A DNA stretch of 64,000 nucleotides, from positions 91,864,626-91,928,625 of the forward strand of contig NC_092048.1 of NCBI RefSeq assembly GCF_003086295.3. Reading direction: 5' to 3'. Position 1 is the first letter of the stretch; each line of letters starts with the position of its first letter. The notes below the pieces were generated by a model, which saw only the letters and a program-made list of their open reading frames with translations, was not told where the DNA came from and did no database searches. This document shows, in pieces, positions 47,655 through 59,640 of the stretch. The position numbers were made by a program, and so were the translations under genes. This DNA comes from Arachis hypogaea. Taxonomy: Eukaryota; Streptophyta; Magnoliopsida; Fabales; Fabaceae.

Positions 47655-47874
47655 CAATACCAAACTTAAACTGTTACTTGTCCTCAAGCAACCAAAATAA
47701 TATAGGACCAAGAAGAGAAAATGTCTGCGACTTGAGTTGTCATTTAAGCTTAGGTCTAGTTATTGAATAGGGCTTATGACACTCTAATTCTAAATAGTTT
47801 CAGCATCTCACTTCACTATCCTTTGAAGCTTAGAAATATCAATATCTTTTGGAGCTAGACTTCGGTTAGGAATT
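47655..47874 (-). mobile_element. 3' internal end of the same gypsy element
   Basis: On the minus strand GCTTGAGGACAAGTAAC and CTTCAAAGGAT match the pre-LTR region of elements A and B. The element is cut off at about 47875 by another LTR fragment. Confidence 0.6.
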
Positions 47875-48347
47875 TTCTCCTTAATAAGAGAATCACTTCG
47901 TTGCAAGTATAGTTCCAAACTAACAATCGACCAGCATAAGAGTTTAATTTTGGTTATCACAAGTTCAACCTAATAAAAATTAACCGAGAGTATTGCTCCC
48001 GGGTTATTCTCCCTAGGAATTGCAATCGAATACTTAATTATTAGTTATGAGATTCACGAGGGTGGGTTGATAAAAAGGCAAGAATTTAAATGACAATAAA
48101 ATAAAGAAAACAACTAAAAATGACAAATGCTAAAGAGGCATTCATGGCAGGACTTGAGAATCAAAGTCTTCTATCTTAGCCATTAGTTATAATGCAATAA
48201 TTACCAAGAGCTAAGCCTATTACGTTATCTTCACATCGGAAGAAGATCAATTAGGTCTAGTTAACCCCAATCCAGAAGTAGTGTCAATAGAAACAATATT
48301 AACTAACAACTCTAGATCACTAATCCAAGTTGGGTATTAATGACTCA
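47875..48347 (-). mobile_element. LTR fragment, part 1, split by CACTA 2
   Basis: Similar to the inverse of the solo LTR at 17275-18883 (CTAGGAATTGCAATCG; GGGTATTAATGACTCA). The match resumes at 54083 directly after the CACTA element. Confidence 0.65.
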
Positions 48348-49356
48348 CACTACAAGAAAAAAGGCCTGTCGGCATCCTTTTTTTTTGCCACGCTTTTAAA
48401 GCGTGCCCAAAAGTGGTCTATGGAACGCTTTTGCGAGGGTGGCCACTGATTTGTGATTTGGCCACGCTTTCTTTTGTCACGTTTAAAAAGCGTGGCCATA
48501 GAAGGAAATCGGCACCCTTTTATTGGGTGGCCACTTATTTGAAATTTGGCCATGCTTTCTTATTGCCACGCTTGAAAAGCGTACCCATAGAGAGAAATCG
48601 GCATGCTTTTACAAGAGTGGCAACTGATTTGATATTTGGCCACGTTTTTTTTTGCCACACTTAAAAAGCGTGGCTACAAAAAAAAACCGGCACGCTTAAA
48701 AAAACCGACACACTTAAAAAACGTGGCTATCCTAGGTATAATCTGGCACCATACAAAAACGTGCCAATAGAGTCCCTTCCCTAAAATTTAGTTCCCACTT
48801 AATTTTTTCCACACTTAACTTTTCTTTTTCCAAGTTTTCAAATTTTAACCCTAAAATTAATAGTAACAATACACTAGTTTCCGAAATCCCTTTAGCCCTA
48901 AAATTACTTTCAAACCCTAAGCATACTGCAGCACCGTCACTTCATCTTCACTCTCGAACCCAGCAGCTTCTTTCGTCGTTCATCGTTCAGCTTCATCGCA
49001 CCCAGCAGCCTTCATCACTACCCTTCATCTCACCCAGCCTTCATCGCCTTCGTTGCACCAGTCATCTTCGTCGAGCAGTCGTTGTCTTGAGCTTGCCGTC
49101 GCCACCACCGTGGTCTTCCTCGAGCTTGCCGTCGCCATCATCTTCGTCGAGCAGTGGTTGTCTTCCTCGACGCTGCTTTGAATGGCTTTTCCTTGAAAAT
49201 TTCAGAAAACCCTAACCTCCATCACGCCGCCATCTATCTCACCGTCGCCTCCCTTAGCGCTGAAGATCGCAACCAGGTTCGTCCTTGAATGCCATTCCTC
49301 TTGCTGTTTTGCTTGTCGTCCCTCTCGCCGTTCTGCTCGGAAAGCTGCTCGCCTCT

Positions 49357-49445
49357 GTCTCGTGGTTCTGCTCGCCGCTGTCTCGCGGTTCTGCTCGGCA
49401 GGTCTCGCGGTTCTGCTCGGCAGGTCTCGCGGTTCTGCTCGCTGT
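49357..49445 (+). repeat. 22 bp minisatellite, four units
   Basis: Units of GTCTCGCGGTTCTGCTCGGC plus two bases start at 49357, 49380, 49402 and 49424. The outer two are diverged and the middle two identical. Confidence 0.9.
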
Positions 49446-49599
49446 GCTGCTCGAAGGTTAGTGCTCAGTTGTGCTCCATCTTCATTTTTTTAAAATGCTC
49501 CATTTAGAATCAATCAAGAAAATAGCTCTTGCTGTGCTGCTGTTTTAATTTGTAATCAAGAAAATAGCTCTTTGACCCATGAATTTGTACCTTTTGCAG

Positions 49600-49989
49600 A
49601 TTATACTTTGCTCATCCATGAAACATTTCCGTGGATCTAAGAAAGATACAATCCTTGGAGAGGTGCTCTTTACAGCTTTTGAATTTGCAAAAATGATTCC
49701 TCTTTTTTTAAAAATATATATTGATTCTTATGGTTCTAATAATCTTGCAGCTATATAAATCTTACTCTGAGTTATGCAAATCATCACTGATTCCCCCAGC
49801 AGGAATCTTGGAATTCTCAAACATGTGCAGAGTGCTTAATGACCAGGTATCTGAAACAAAGCAGTACAGAAGTTGATTATGGATTTCTAGATGTAGCTTT
49901 CTGCCATTGATTATGAATATTCCGATGAAGCAAAGTGGCAATAAGTAAAATGATGAAACATATTATTACTGCAGGGCCTCATTAAACTA
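49600..49989 (+). pseudogene. Captured exons of CDC6 (replication licensing ATPase)
   Basis: Exon 49600-49662 (after TTTTGCAG) reads IILCSSMKHFRGSKKDTILG and E. Exon 49751-49846 (after TTGCAG) reads LYKSYSELCKSSLIPPAGIL, then EFSNMCRVLNDQ. 49975-49989 (after CTGCAG) reads GLIKL. This is the winged-helix C-terminal part of plant CDC6, which loads MCM helicase at origins; the AAA+ ATPase half is absent. Exon order and introns are kept. Beyond GLIKL the sequence is replaced by a copy of the preceding intron (49873-49950 repeated at 49990-50065). Confidence 0.85.
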
Positions 49990-50170
49990 GTTGATTATGG
50001 ATTTCTAGATGTAGCTTTCTGCCGTTGAGTATGAATAGAAGAAGCAAAGTGGCAATAAGTAATATAGGACAGCTTTATAATTAAACAAGTTAGCAGTTTC
50101 CTCCATTTTTTTTCTTTCTTTCTTTCTTGATAATAATATAATTATCACTCACTTTATCTTATCTTTTCAG

Positions 50171-50516
50171 GCATTTATCTGTGGAGAGGAACAGAGTTTC
50201 TTGTGTTAAGTTGTTTCCAGAAGCAAGAAACAATCTTCTTCCAGTTTCATCTTTCGTCATTCGCCTGCTTAGCTCTGCCAAAGATCGCAAGGCCTTGGCT
50301 CAATCAGGTTTTCTTAATTCTATTTTGAAATACAACAAGATATAGCTTAGCCTTTGTTCTTGCTTTAACATTTCAATGGTTTCTTATTTTGATGCAGAGG
50401 TAAGAGACAAATTGCTGAGCAGTAGAGAAGGATTTGTGTGGGGAATTGAGGTTCCACTTCCAGGGAGATTCATTTTTCATGTTGAGTTCCTCAATTTGAA
50501 AACTTCATCTTCAAAT
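50171..50516 (+). pseudogene. Captured two-exon fragment of an unidentified gene
   Basis: Exon 50171-50307 (after TTTTCAG) reads HLSVERNRVSCVKLFPEARN then LLPVSSFVIRLLSSAKDRKA. Exon 50398-50516 (after GATGCAG) reads EVRDKLLSSREGFVWGIEVP then LPGRFIFHVEFLNL, before donor GTATGT. The phases agree (G/AG), so the two belong together. The frame is open throughout. I do not recognise the protein. Confidence 0.6.
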
Positions 50517-51228
50517 GTATGTTACTCTTAGAATCCCTTCTACTATTATACTGTTCCTCCTTATTGTTTTATCAAATTTGTAATTAAATTCCAATAATTT
50601 AGGGTGGTAATTCAATTTGAAGATAAATGTTCTGTTCAAAACAGTAGGGACCAGATTAAAAGCTTTTAAATTATAAGCATTTAATTATAAATTTAAATTG
50701 ATTGATAAGGGATTAACTAGAATTGAACTTGAGAGTTGTTGAGGGATTAAAATTTAAATGCCAAATCCTTTTCTTGAAAATCTGATTTTCTAAAATGATG
50801 CAGTAATTTTATAACTGAATAAATAATTCTACAGTCAACGAAATTGTAATGAGTTAAATGCTGGGTAAACTAGAGTAAGTCTAGTTGCTAGAATTTAATT
50901 TTAAAAGGATTCTATAATTTGTGAAATTAGTTGTAAATTTTTTAAGTTGGACTACTAAATCTGTTTTTCTGCATCACTTTAAAAGAGGGCAGAAACTTTG
51001 AAGGGTTATAACAAATTTCACACTGATCGGAATCGCATGGGATAAAGTTTGGGGTGAACATAGAAATGTTTAGACTAGGCTGGAAAGTTGGAAGGCGATT
51101 CGTTAAGTATATGATTTATGGTGGATTTTTGAAATTTGGTGGTCGAAAATCTGTTTGCTGCAGAAAAATCCAAGTGAGGCAACAACTCAAATTTATCATC
51201 AAAGAATTTCTTTCTGTAAGAATCACTC

Positions 51229-52332
51229 ATATTTGTTATGGGAATAGGTAGTGGAGGCACTGTCTCTGGTGTTGGACAATATCTCAAATAAAAAAATCCT
51301 AATGTTAAGCTGATGTTCTCTGTTCACAGTTCTCACTACAAACTGAACATTGTTCTGTTTGTTAGATAAGCTCATTAAATTCTGGAAATGTTTTCCGCTG
51401 CATAGATATATGGAGTGGAGCCAGCTGAAAGCAATATCCTAAATGGTGGTAAACCTGGTAAAGATCATGCTCTTTTTTCATTAATATTCTTTTTCTTAGT
51501 GACGATTTCCTACCTATTTTTTTCGTGGTGATTGCTTACATGAAGATGTTTTCATGTGACGATGATAGCTAAGATTTTCACAGATACTATATTAAGCAGT
51601 TTAGGCAAACATATCAAACCATTTGTGTGAGTAGTCATCTTTCCTCATAAGGACTTGAGTTCAATGTCAATACTCAATACTTAATTGTGATTTCTAGCAT
51701 TGTTGTAGTGATGAACTAATGTAAATGTAAAAAGTAATCAAAATTAGGATCTAAAAAGATTATGATATTTACTGAATTAGGTTGGGAAATCTTTATCTAT
51801 TGTTTCTTTTTTCAAATATATGGAATTACAAACTTTGATATTGTTCTTCTATATAGATCCACATCATATTACCGGCAATGGGGTTGGATTCAAACCAGAC
51901 ATATTGGACATGGATGTAATGGAGAAAGTTCTTGAGGTAAATGGAAAACACTACTTTAATTTGCTCACCTAACTTGAAAATATTATGCTTCTCCTAACTG
52001 TCATTTCAAACATGTGTGGTAGGTTAGCAGTGAAGATGCAGTCAACATGGCCAGGGTGCTGGCCTTGAAGGAAGGACTCATGGTAACTTTTTCAAATGAT
52101 CATTGTTGCATACATCATGTTTAGAATCAATGACAAGTTTCAAACTTTATTCATTCAACCATTTTGTTCAGTCTAAGACATGCATCTTTTCTTTAAATAA
52201 CTGTAACTGATTTTCCAACTTTTTTTTATTGTTCCTAATTATTATTTGTAGGTTGGTATTTCATCCGGAGCTAATACAGTTGCAGCTCTAAGATTGGCTA
52301 GTATTCCTGAGAACAAAGGCAAACTTATTGTG
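51229..52332 (+). pseudogene. Five captured exons of a beta-cyanoalanine synthase / cysteine synthase
   Basis: Segments: 51229-51309 (IFVMGIGSGGTVSGVGQYLK, then a stop, then KNPNVK), 51406-51457 (IYGVEPAESNILNGGKP), 51857-51936 (HHITGNGVGFKPDILDMDVM), 52023-52082 (VSSEDAVNMARVLALKEGLM) and 52252-52332 (VGISSGANTVAALRLASIPE). Introns keep GT-AG borders except the first donor. GIGSGGT is the PLP-phosphate loop. GNGVGFKPDILDMD is closer to plant mitochondrial L-3-cyanoalanine synthase, which detoxifies cyanide, than to ordinary O-acetylserine lyases. The catalytic Lys region and the C-terminus are absent, and the stop after QYLK breaks it. Confidence 0.88.
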
Positions 52333-53560
52333 GTAATGAAATTTTCCTTTAAAACTATAGTAACATTAAGAGAGTTTGATTAATGTGCCATCACAAGAGA
52401 CATTAATATAGTGGTTAAAAATGCTTAGCACCACGATTTTAGGTAGCGAACTTGTATGTATTGGTTGCTGACTATGAAGCGAGAGTTGCTCATGGGAATA
52501 TATGAGAAGGATTTTACTATGTTTGGTTTTGAAAAAATCCCAAAAAAAGAGTTATAAAATTTCCTAGTGGATCTTGAGCTCAGATATTTGGTCAAAATTT
52601 GCAACTGCTTCACTTAAGTTTTTTTTTTTTCCAATTTGAGCTAGATAGTTTGATTTTCTTTTGTTGCCCTTCTTTGTTTTTTGTTATTTTATTGTGCAAT
52701 TTCTGATTTATAACTTGGTTATTATATTTTATTTGCTCTTTCTACAGTCGTTTGAGAAAAATTAAAAGTGAGTTTTGTTTGTAGTGAAAGAATTTTTTTT
52801 CTTTTATCAAAGTGTTTGGAAAATATAAGGAATTATCATTAACTTTATCATCCTCACTTGATAAGAATCCACTTGTTTTCTTGTATGTTAATTAAGTATG
52901 AATTTGGTGACTATTTGATTAAGGAATACGCATGTTTGCCAGTATTTGGAGGTAACAAACTTTTTCTTACTAATTAATAACAGAGTAACGCTAAGAAACC
53001 AATTTTTTTCGGCTAATATTAAATAATTTTTTTAATTATTTTATTTATCTTAAATTTTAGATTATAAATCCTAAATTTTAAATTATACACAAATTCTATA
53101 ATTAACTAATATTTACTAATTAAAAGTTTATTCTCTATACTTTCTCATTTCTATTTTAAAAACAATAATCAAATTTTAAATTATACACAAATTCTATACT
53201 TTCTCAAATTTTGCTTTAAAGATTTTATGATTCCATGTTCCAAATTTTGTTTACCAATTATGTCAAATGCCTTATATGCAGGATGGGAACCGGAACAGGA
53301 CCTTGGCGTTTTCTGAGAGGCAATTACTAATAACTTGTCTAGGTAACATAGGAAATAAATTCCAAGCTGTGTTATTCAGCTCAGGTTTTGTATCATCGTA
53401 TGTTCATCCTTTAGGATTGAGTGTCTCCTTTTTTTTCTATTTTTAGAACATGAATCCTTCTCATTTTTCAATTCTCTTAAGATGATAATCTTATCTTGTA
53501 GTGCCCTGTTTACATATTTTTGTTAATGTTTTTTTTTTTGGAGTGTATTAGAGTGCATGT
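52333..53560. other. Unassigned interior of CACTA 2
   Basis: AT-rich. One exon-like piece follows TATGCAG at 53281 (one frame reads DGNRNRTLAFSERQLLITCL) and is unidentified. Confidence 0.4.
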
Positions 53561-54082
53561 AAAAAAGCATATGCTAATTTTTTTAATTTTTTTAAAACGT
53601 GGCAATAGTTTTTCTTTTAAATTGATAATGATACAACCACGCGTTTAAAACGTGGCAATAGTTTTTCTTTTAAAATGATAATGTTACAGCCACGCTTTTA
53701 AAGTGTGGCAATAGGTTCATTTCTAGGTACGTTTAAAAAAGCCTAGCCTTATTGTTCCTTATTGGCACGCTTTTGAAATGTACCAAAACCAACCTGCTGG
53801 GCATGCTTTAAAAGCGTGGCGATATGTACACTTTTTGGTACGCTTTTTAAGCGTATCCATAGGTTAAAAAGCGTGGCAAGAAATGAAAGCGTGCCAACAA
53901 GAAAAGCGTGCTGATAGATCTACAAAAGCATGGCGATAGAGAAACGGGCACGCTGGCAGATGTGACCCTTTCAAAAGTGTGTCAATAGCTCAAAAAGCGT
54001 GGCGAAAAACTATCGGTACTTTTTTTGCACTTTTCGGCACGCTTTTAAAGTGTGGCAGAAGGCTTATTTTCTTGTAGTGTCA

Positions 54083-54400
54083 AGAGTACCTAATTTCTCT
54101 TTCCAAGCCAAGAATGCTAAAAAATCTACTCTAAAACTAAGCCAAGCATTTTATCAAACACTTGGTGTGCATGAAAAGAAAAGCATATTGAATTGCAATA
54201 ATAATAAAATCTACTACTACCAAATGTAAGAAAGTAACAATAATTCAGTTAAACAATAAGAAACATAAAAAGACATCAATTGTATTAAAGAAAATGAAAA
54301 TCAGTGAGAGTTCAATAAAAGCTGTTAGAAAAAAACATGAAAGGTGATTTGATTAATTCATTGATTCAAGAAGCCGTTAGAAAAGGGGGCCCTAAAGAAT
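54083..54400 (-). mobile_element. LTR fragment, part 2, after CACTA 2
   Basis: Continues 47875-48347 (AGCATTTTATCAAACACTTG matches the inverse of the solo LTR). It ends against gypsy element D at an uncertain point between about 54350 and 54450. Confidence 0.6.
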
Positions 54401-54479
54401 GTTCCATAACACTCTAATGGTGAAAAGGAAGAGAAGCTAGCAGATGCTTGTTCAAAGGAGAGGACACTCTCAAATGACA

Positions 54480-56819
54480 CCAAGGAGAAAGAGAAACCGC
54501 AAGGCTAGAATTAAAATCTCTACCAACCACCATCAAATATGCATTCCTTGATGATAAGGAGACCTACCCAATGATTATAAATGCTTAATAAAGAAGAAGA
54601 AAAAGAAGAAGGACTGTTACAAGTATTAAGAGAACATAAGACTGCTATTGGATGGACAATTAGCTATCTGAAGGGAATAAATTCCACCATGTGCATGCAC
54701 AAGATTTTACTTGAAGAGGACTCAAAACCTGTGGTGCAAGCGCAAAGAAAGCTTAATCCAACAATGAAAGAGGTTGTTCACAAAAAGGTAATGAAGTTGT
54801 GGGATGCGGGAATCATATACTCCATCTCTGACAGCCTATGGGTAAGTCCGGTACAAGTGGTGCCAAAAAGGGAAGGATCACAATAATCTTTAATAAAAAA
54901 ATGAATTGATCACTACAAGAACGGTCACCAGCTGGAGAATGTACATTGACTACCGAATTCCCTCTCCCATTCATTAATCAAATATTGGAGAGGTTTGCTG
55001 GCCATGCATTCTATTATTTTCTTGATAGGTACTCGGGGTACAACCAAATTGCGGTTGATCCCTTGATCAAGGAAAGACCGCATTCATATGTCCTTATGGA
55101 GTTTTTGCCTATCGAAGAATGCCCTTTGTGTTATGCAAGCACCCGCCACTTTTCAAAAGTGCATGCTTTCTATTTTTTCTAATATAGTAGAAAAATTTAT
55201 AGAAGTGTTTATGGATGATTTTTCTGTATTTGGTGACATATTTAACGCTTGCTTGCACCACTTGTCATTAGTTTTATAAAGGTGCCAAGAAACAAACCTA
55301 GTTTTAAACTAGGAAAAGTGCCATTTATGGTCATGAAAGGAATTATTCTTGGGAACCGAATCTCAATTAAGGGCATAGAGATTGATAAAGTTAAGGTAGA
55401 AGTGATTGAAAAATTACTACCACAAGTGAGTGTAAAGGCGGTCTAAAGTTTCTTGGGACATACAGGCTTTTATAGAAGATTTATAAAATATTTTTCAAAA
55501 ATTGAAAAACCATTGAGTAGTTTATTAATTAAAGGAGTTCTATTTGTTTTCAATGGAGAATGCCTACATGCCTTTGAAACTTTGAAAGCTAAGCTTGTGT
55601 GTGCACCAATAATTGCCCCACCTAATTGGTCTTTACCATTTGAGTTAATGTGTGATGCTAGTGATTATGTTGTAGGCGCAGTCCTGGGGCAAAAAAAAAA
55701 GACAAGTTGTTACATGTAATTTATTATGCAAGTCATGTCTTGAACGATGCGCAAAAAAATTACACAACATCTGAAAAAGAGTTATTAGCCATAGTATTTA
55801 CTATTGATAAATTTAGATCTTATTTATTTGGTTTAAAAGTAATCATCTACACTGATCAAGCTGCTCCTAAGTATCTTTTGTCTAAACAGAATGCCAAACA
55901 AAGATTGATAAGATGAGTATTGTTGCTTCAAGAGTTTGATGTTAACATCCGGGATAGGAAGGGCACAGAGAATCTTGTGGCGGATCACCTATCTGGGATT
56001 TATTTTGAAGAAACTCAAGCACCACAAATACCCCTCAAAGAAGAATTCCCAAATGAACAACTCTTAGCCATTAGAGTTATGCCATGGTTTGCTGACATGG
56101 CTAACTACAAAGCTGGGAGAATCATTCCTAAGGAATTTAATTGGAATCAAAGAAAAAAAGTAAATTCATGACTCCCACTACTTTATATGGGATGACCTAT
56201 ATCTCTTCAAAAAATATTCTAACAACATCATACGAAGGTGCATTCTCGAAGAAGAGATTCAAGGTGTATTATGGCACTGCCACGGTTTAGACTATGGCGG
56301 CCACTTTAGTGGAGAGAGGACAGAGGCTAAAGTGCTTCAAAGTGGCCTCTATTGACCGACTCTTTTTAAGGACACCTAATGCTTTATTGAAAATGTGATA
56401 GATGCCAGAGATCTGAACTTTATCCCGGAGACATGAGATGCTACAAAATTACATATTTGAAGTATAATTGTTTGATGTATGGAGAGTTGATTTTATGGGG
56501 CCTTTTCCCTCCTCACACTCAAACCTCTATATACTAGTGGCCATTGATTATGTATTTAAGTGGGTGGAAGCCATGCTATCACCCACTAATGATGCGAAGG
56601 TTGTGATTGGCTTTTTGAAGAAGACAATCTTCAACAGATTTGGAATTCCAAAAACACCAATTAGTGATGGAGAAATTCATTTCTATAATAAATAACTCAA
56701 AGCTCTTCTTTAGAAATATGGGGTGAGACACAAAGTGGCAACTCTATATCATCTGCAAACCAGAGGACAAGTGGAGGTATCCAACAGAGAGATGAAAAAA
56801 TTATGGAAAAGACGGTCAA
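54480..56819 (+). pseudogene. Element D pol, part 1: RT, RNase H, integrase core
   Basis: Related to A and B but clearly older. It opens in the linker (LPTTIKYAFLDDKETYP), then RT (REHKTAIGWTI; FMDDFSVFGD near 55210), RNase H (MCDASDYVVGAVLGQ near 55650; YTDQAA), HHCC region and integrase ([13 protein letters not shown] near 56490; ISDGEIHF). Numerous frameshifts and stops, for example 54588, 54884, 55914, 56168 and 56693, and a deletion in RT near 54915-54950. It is interrupted at 56819 by a solo LTR. Confidence 0.9.
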
Positions 56820-58901
56820 TGTAACACCTAACTTTCAGCACATCATATATCAAAGATCTACAAGCAATACTAGTCACATAGTTAGTAAGAATAATAAATA
56901 TCTTACAAAAGAATTCAAATGAAACTCAGATATAACTCCTATCCCTCTGTATAAAATAAAATCTTAACTAACAAAGGCGAGGAAATTTTAGGAAAGTGAC
57001 TCAACACATAAACTTAACTCAAATAAGACTAATAATTGCCCACAGCTTCAAACTGAGTCTTCGAACATGTGTCACTGAAAGGGTGGAAGATTTTGGGGTG
57101 AGAACAAACCACGCGTTCTCAGTAGGGAAAGGAAATGCCGTAAGAGTAATGAAATAAATTTCAAATAATTAACTTTACTCAATAAAACTATATTTTTATT
57201 AAACCTTTTGAAAATACTTTTTACTATTACTTTATATAATTAATTACCTTCTTTAAATTCCGAACTTAAGACAAATCTCAATCACAACCTTAGTTCTCAG
57301 TCACCTCAACACACAAACTAATAGCACAGGAAACAGATCAACACACAAACAAATAGCAATAAGACAAACAACACAATCACAGAGAGACAAGATAAGCAAA
57401 CACAATCAAATGCAAATGTGCAAACAATGATGATGTATATCTAGTCCTATCGCGGGTAATGAGCTCATTTGTCGGTTTCGACCCACACCCGACGCAATCC
57501 GATTTGCAAGTCAGATAAGGCATTCCAGCGGCATAACCTCTGCAAGTTTCTACTTCTTGCAGGCGCTGATTCTCCAGCTGAAGTATGCTGAACATGACCT
57601 CTACAAGTACTTGCAGGCACTGATTCTTCATCTGAAGCATGTGCCACTTTCTCCTGGAAGCCATTCCATACACACGGGCATCCCCACACAATCATTCACA
57701 CATAAAGTCCACGGCTTAACATTCTCACGTCGGCACCCTAACTAGTTACTTTCCGTCACCCTCTCGTGACCTTTTATTCATTTCATCATCACACATGCCG
57801 TGTTCTCTTTCCTCTTTCCTTCTTTCTCTTAACAAACCGAACTCAAATAATAACTTGAAACAAAATCTATTCTAAAAAAACTGAATGTAAAACCTTATAC
57901 TTTCTTAATAAATCAAGCTAAAAATAAGACTTTCTGTAATAAATCGAAATCAAATAGTTTTCAGTATTAGAACGTTTTCTTTGAAGGTAAGCCACTTTCT
58001 ATTTTAATAAAATTCAGACCTTTCAAAATCTTATGTTATTGAGTCAAACCAATAATTATTAATAAATCAAATAAATAATTTCTCAAAATAAGTTTATAAA
58101 TCATATTTTAAAAATGAAATCACTTTTCCTATATTTTTACAAAAATTGGACAACATCTCCCTTTTAAAATTGGACTTCACCACCCTTTACGGGTCCCAAC
58201 CGAACCATTCTCAACTTTTTTTTCAATCGTTTCCAATAACTCAAACTAATTCCAATATCATAAATCATTTTCAAATCTCAATTCAATACTAACAAATCAA
58301 ACCAAGATCAATCTCACTAGTTAATCATTCACAACAATGAAACCAGTCATAATCACAGCTATAACCCAAACTCAATTCATCAATTACTCATACAACAGGT
58401 TTTCAATAATCAACTCAGCATATTCAAATTAATAAATAACCCCAGATTAATCACCATTCACAGCCACAATTTAACCAATTTCATCACATTCAATTATATT
58501 CAAAATCACTAACAATCTCAATTTCATCAATTTTCATCAGTTAATCAAACGAGACATTTATGAATTATTCATTCGTAAATTAAAACAGTTAATTTTAAAA
58601 TAAATCCCCTACCTCCGTACGAAATCAAAGTCAATGAAATTTCTGGAGAAGCTTTTTGACCGAGCTGCTGAAAAAGAAAACGTCAGAAATCGTCTGTGCC
58701 TCCTAAAACTCCAATTGATCAAACTCAAGGGGTAGAAAAACTACGTCACCGTCAATTTCCACCGATCAAAAATAGCGTCACACGGCCTTCTCTCTTTTTC
58801 CTTTCTTTTGGTTCTGTTGAGAATAAGAGATGATGATGGTGTTTAAGAAATAAGGGATATGTGTCATTAGTGCTTTGTATATATAAAGGAAACTTGGCAT
58901 T

Positions 58902-58947
<46 letters not shown>

Positions 58948-59213
58948 TTTCATTTTCTTTTCTTTTGTTCCTTCAGAAGGCTTATAATAATAATAATAAT
59001 AATAATCAATTTAATTTTTATTTTATTAAATTATTTTTTGATAAATAATTTTAAATTTAATAGAATAAATAATAATTAAATTAAACTTCAATAATTATAA
59101 AATTTTATGTAATTATTTTTATTAAAAATAATTTTCTTAAAAACTACATCTTAATATAATATATTAGTTCACAAATAGTTAATTATTTAATTTTTAAAAA
59201 TCTAGGTGTTACA
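56820..59213. mobile_element. Solo LTR (2394 bp) nested in element D integrase
   Basis: It begins TGTAACACCTA and ends TAGGTGTTACA, an 11 bp terminal inverted repeat with TG/CA ends. It is flanked by GTCAA on both sides (56815-56819 and 59214-59218). Taking it out joins the integrase frame exactly across the insertion. No RT or gag lies inside; LTRs of this TGTAACACC type occur in chromovirus gypsy elements. It contains an (AT)n run (58905-58943) and a (TAA)n run (58983-59006). The orientation of the original element is not evident. Confidence 0.92.
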
Positions 59214-59640
59214 GTCAACGCTTCTAAAAAGGACTGGTCTAAAAAAATGGAATGTCAAAACTCCAATTGGAATGTCACCTTACCAAATAGTTTACAGCAA
59301 GGCATGACATTTACCAGTTGAATTAGAGCATAGAGAGTTTTAGGTAATTAAGTTCTTGAACTTTGATGCCAAGATAATGGGTGAGAAGAGACTTCTTCAA
59401 CTCAACAAGCTTGATGAATTTGTAAATCAAGCTTATGACAATACTTAGCTATACAAACAAAGAATAAAAATATGGCATGACAAGAAATCATTCTCAAAAG
59501 ACTTCGAACTGGGGCAGAAGGTCTTGTTATTTAACTCACGGTTGAAGTTATTTTCCGAAAAATTAGAAATAAGGTGGTCTGGACCATTTACAGTATACAA
59601 AATGTCTCCTATGGACATATTGAAGTAATAGAGAAAAATA
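59214..59640 (+). pseudogene. Element D pol, part 2: integrase C-terminus
   Basis: Resumes with ASKKDWSKK, then after a small deletion the conserved integrase tail ([58 protein letters not shown]), parallel to 3240-3723 in A. Stops and a frameshift are present. Confidence 0.9.

Larger units (their letters stand above)
48348..54079 (+). mobile_element. Pack-CACTA element 2 (5732 bp) carrying CDC6 and cyanoalanine synthase exons
   Basis: Ends CACTACAAGAAAA (48348) and TTTTCTTGTAGTG (54079) are perfect 13 bp inverted repeats, with TCA duplicated on both sides (48345-48347 and 54080-54082). The subterminal arms (48360-48780 and 53560-54060) are built of GCCACGCTTTTAAAGCGTGGC-type palindromes, a different set from CACTA 1. 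No transposase is seen. The interior is a series of exon-intron pieces from host genes in plus orientation. Confidence 0.93.

Noticed and set aside
57377..57745. Overlapping ORFs inside the 56820-59213 solo LTR
   Set aside because: Both strands are open over the same stretch without any domain; likely chance in LTR sequence.
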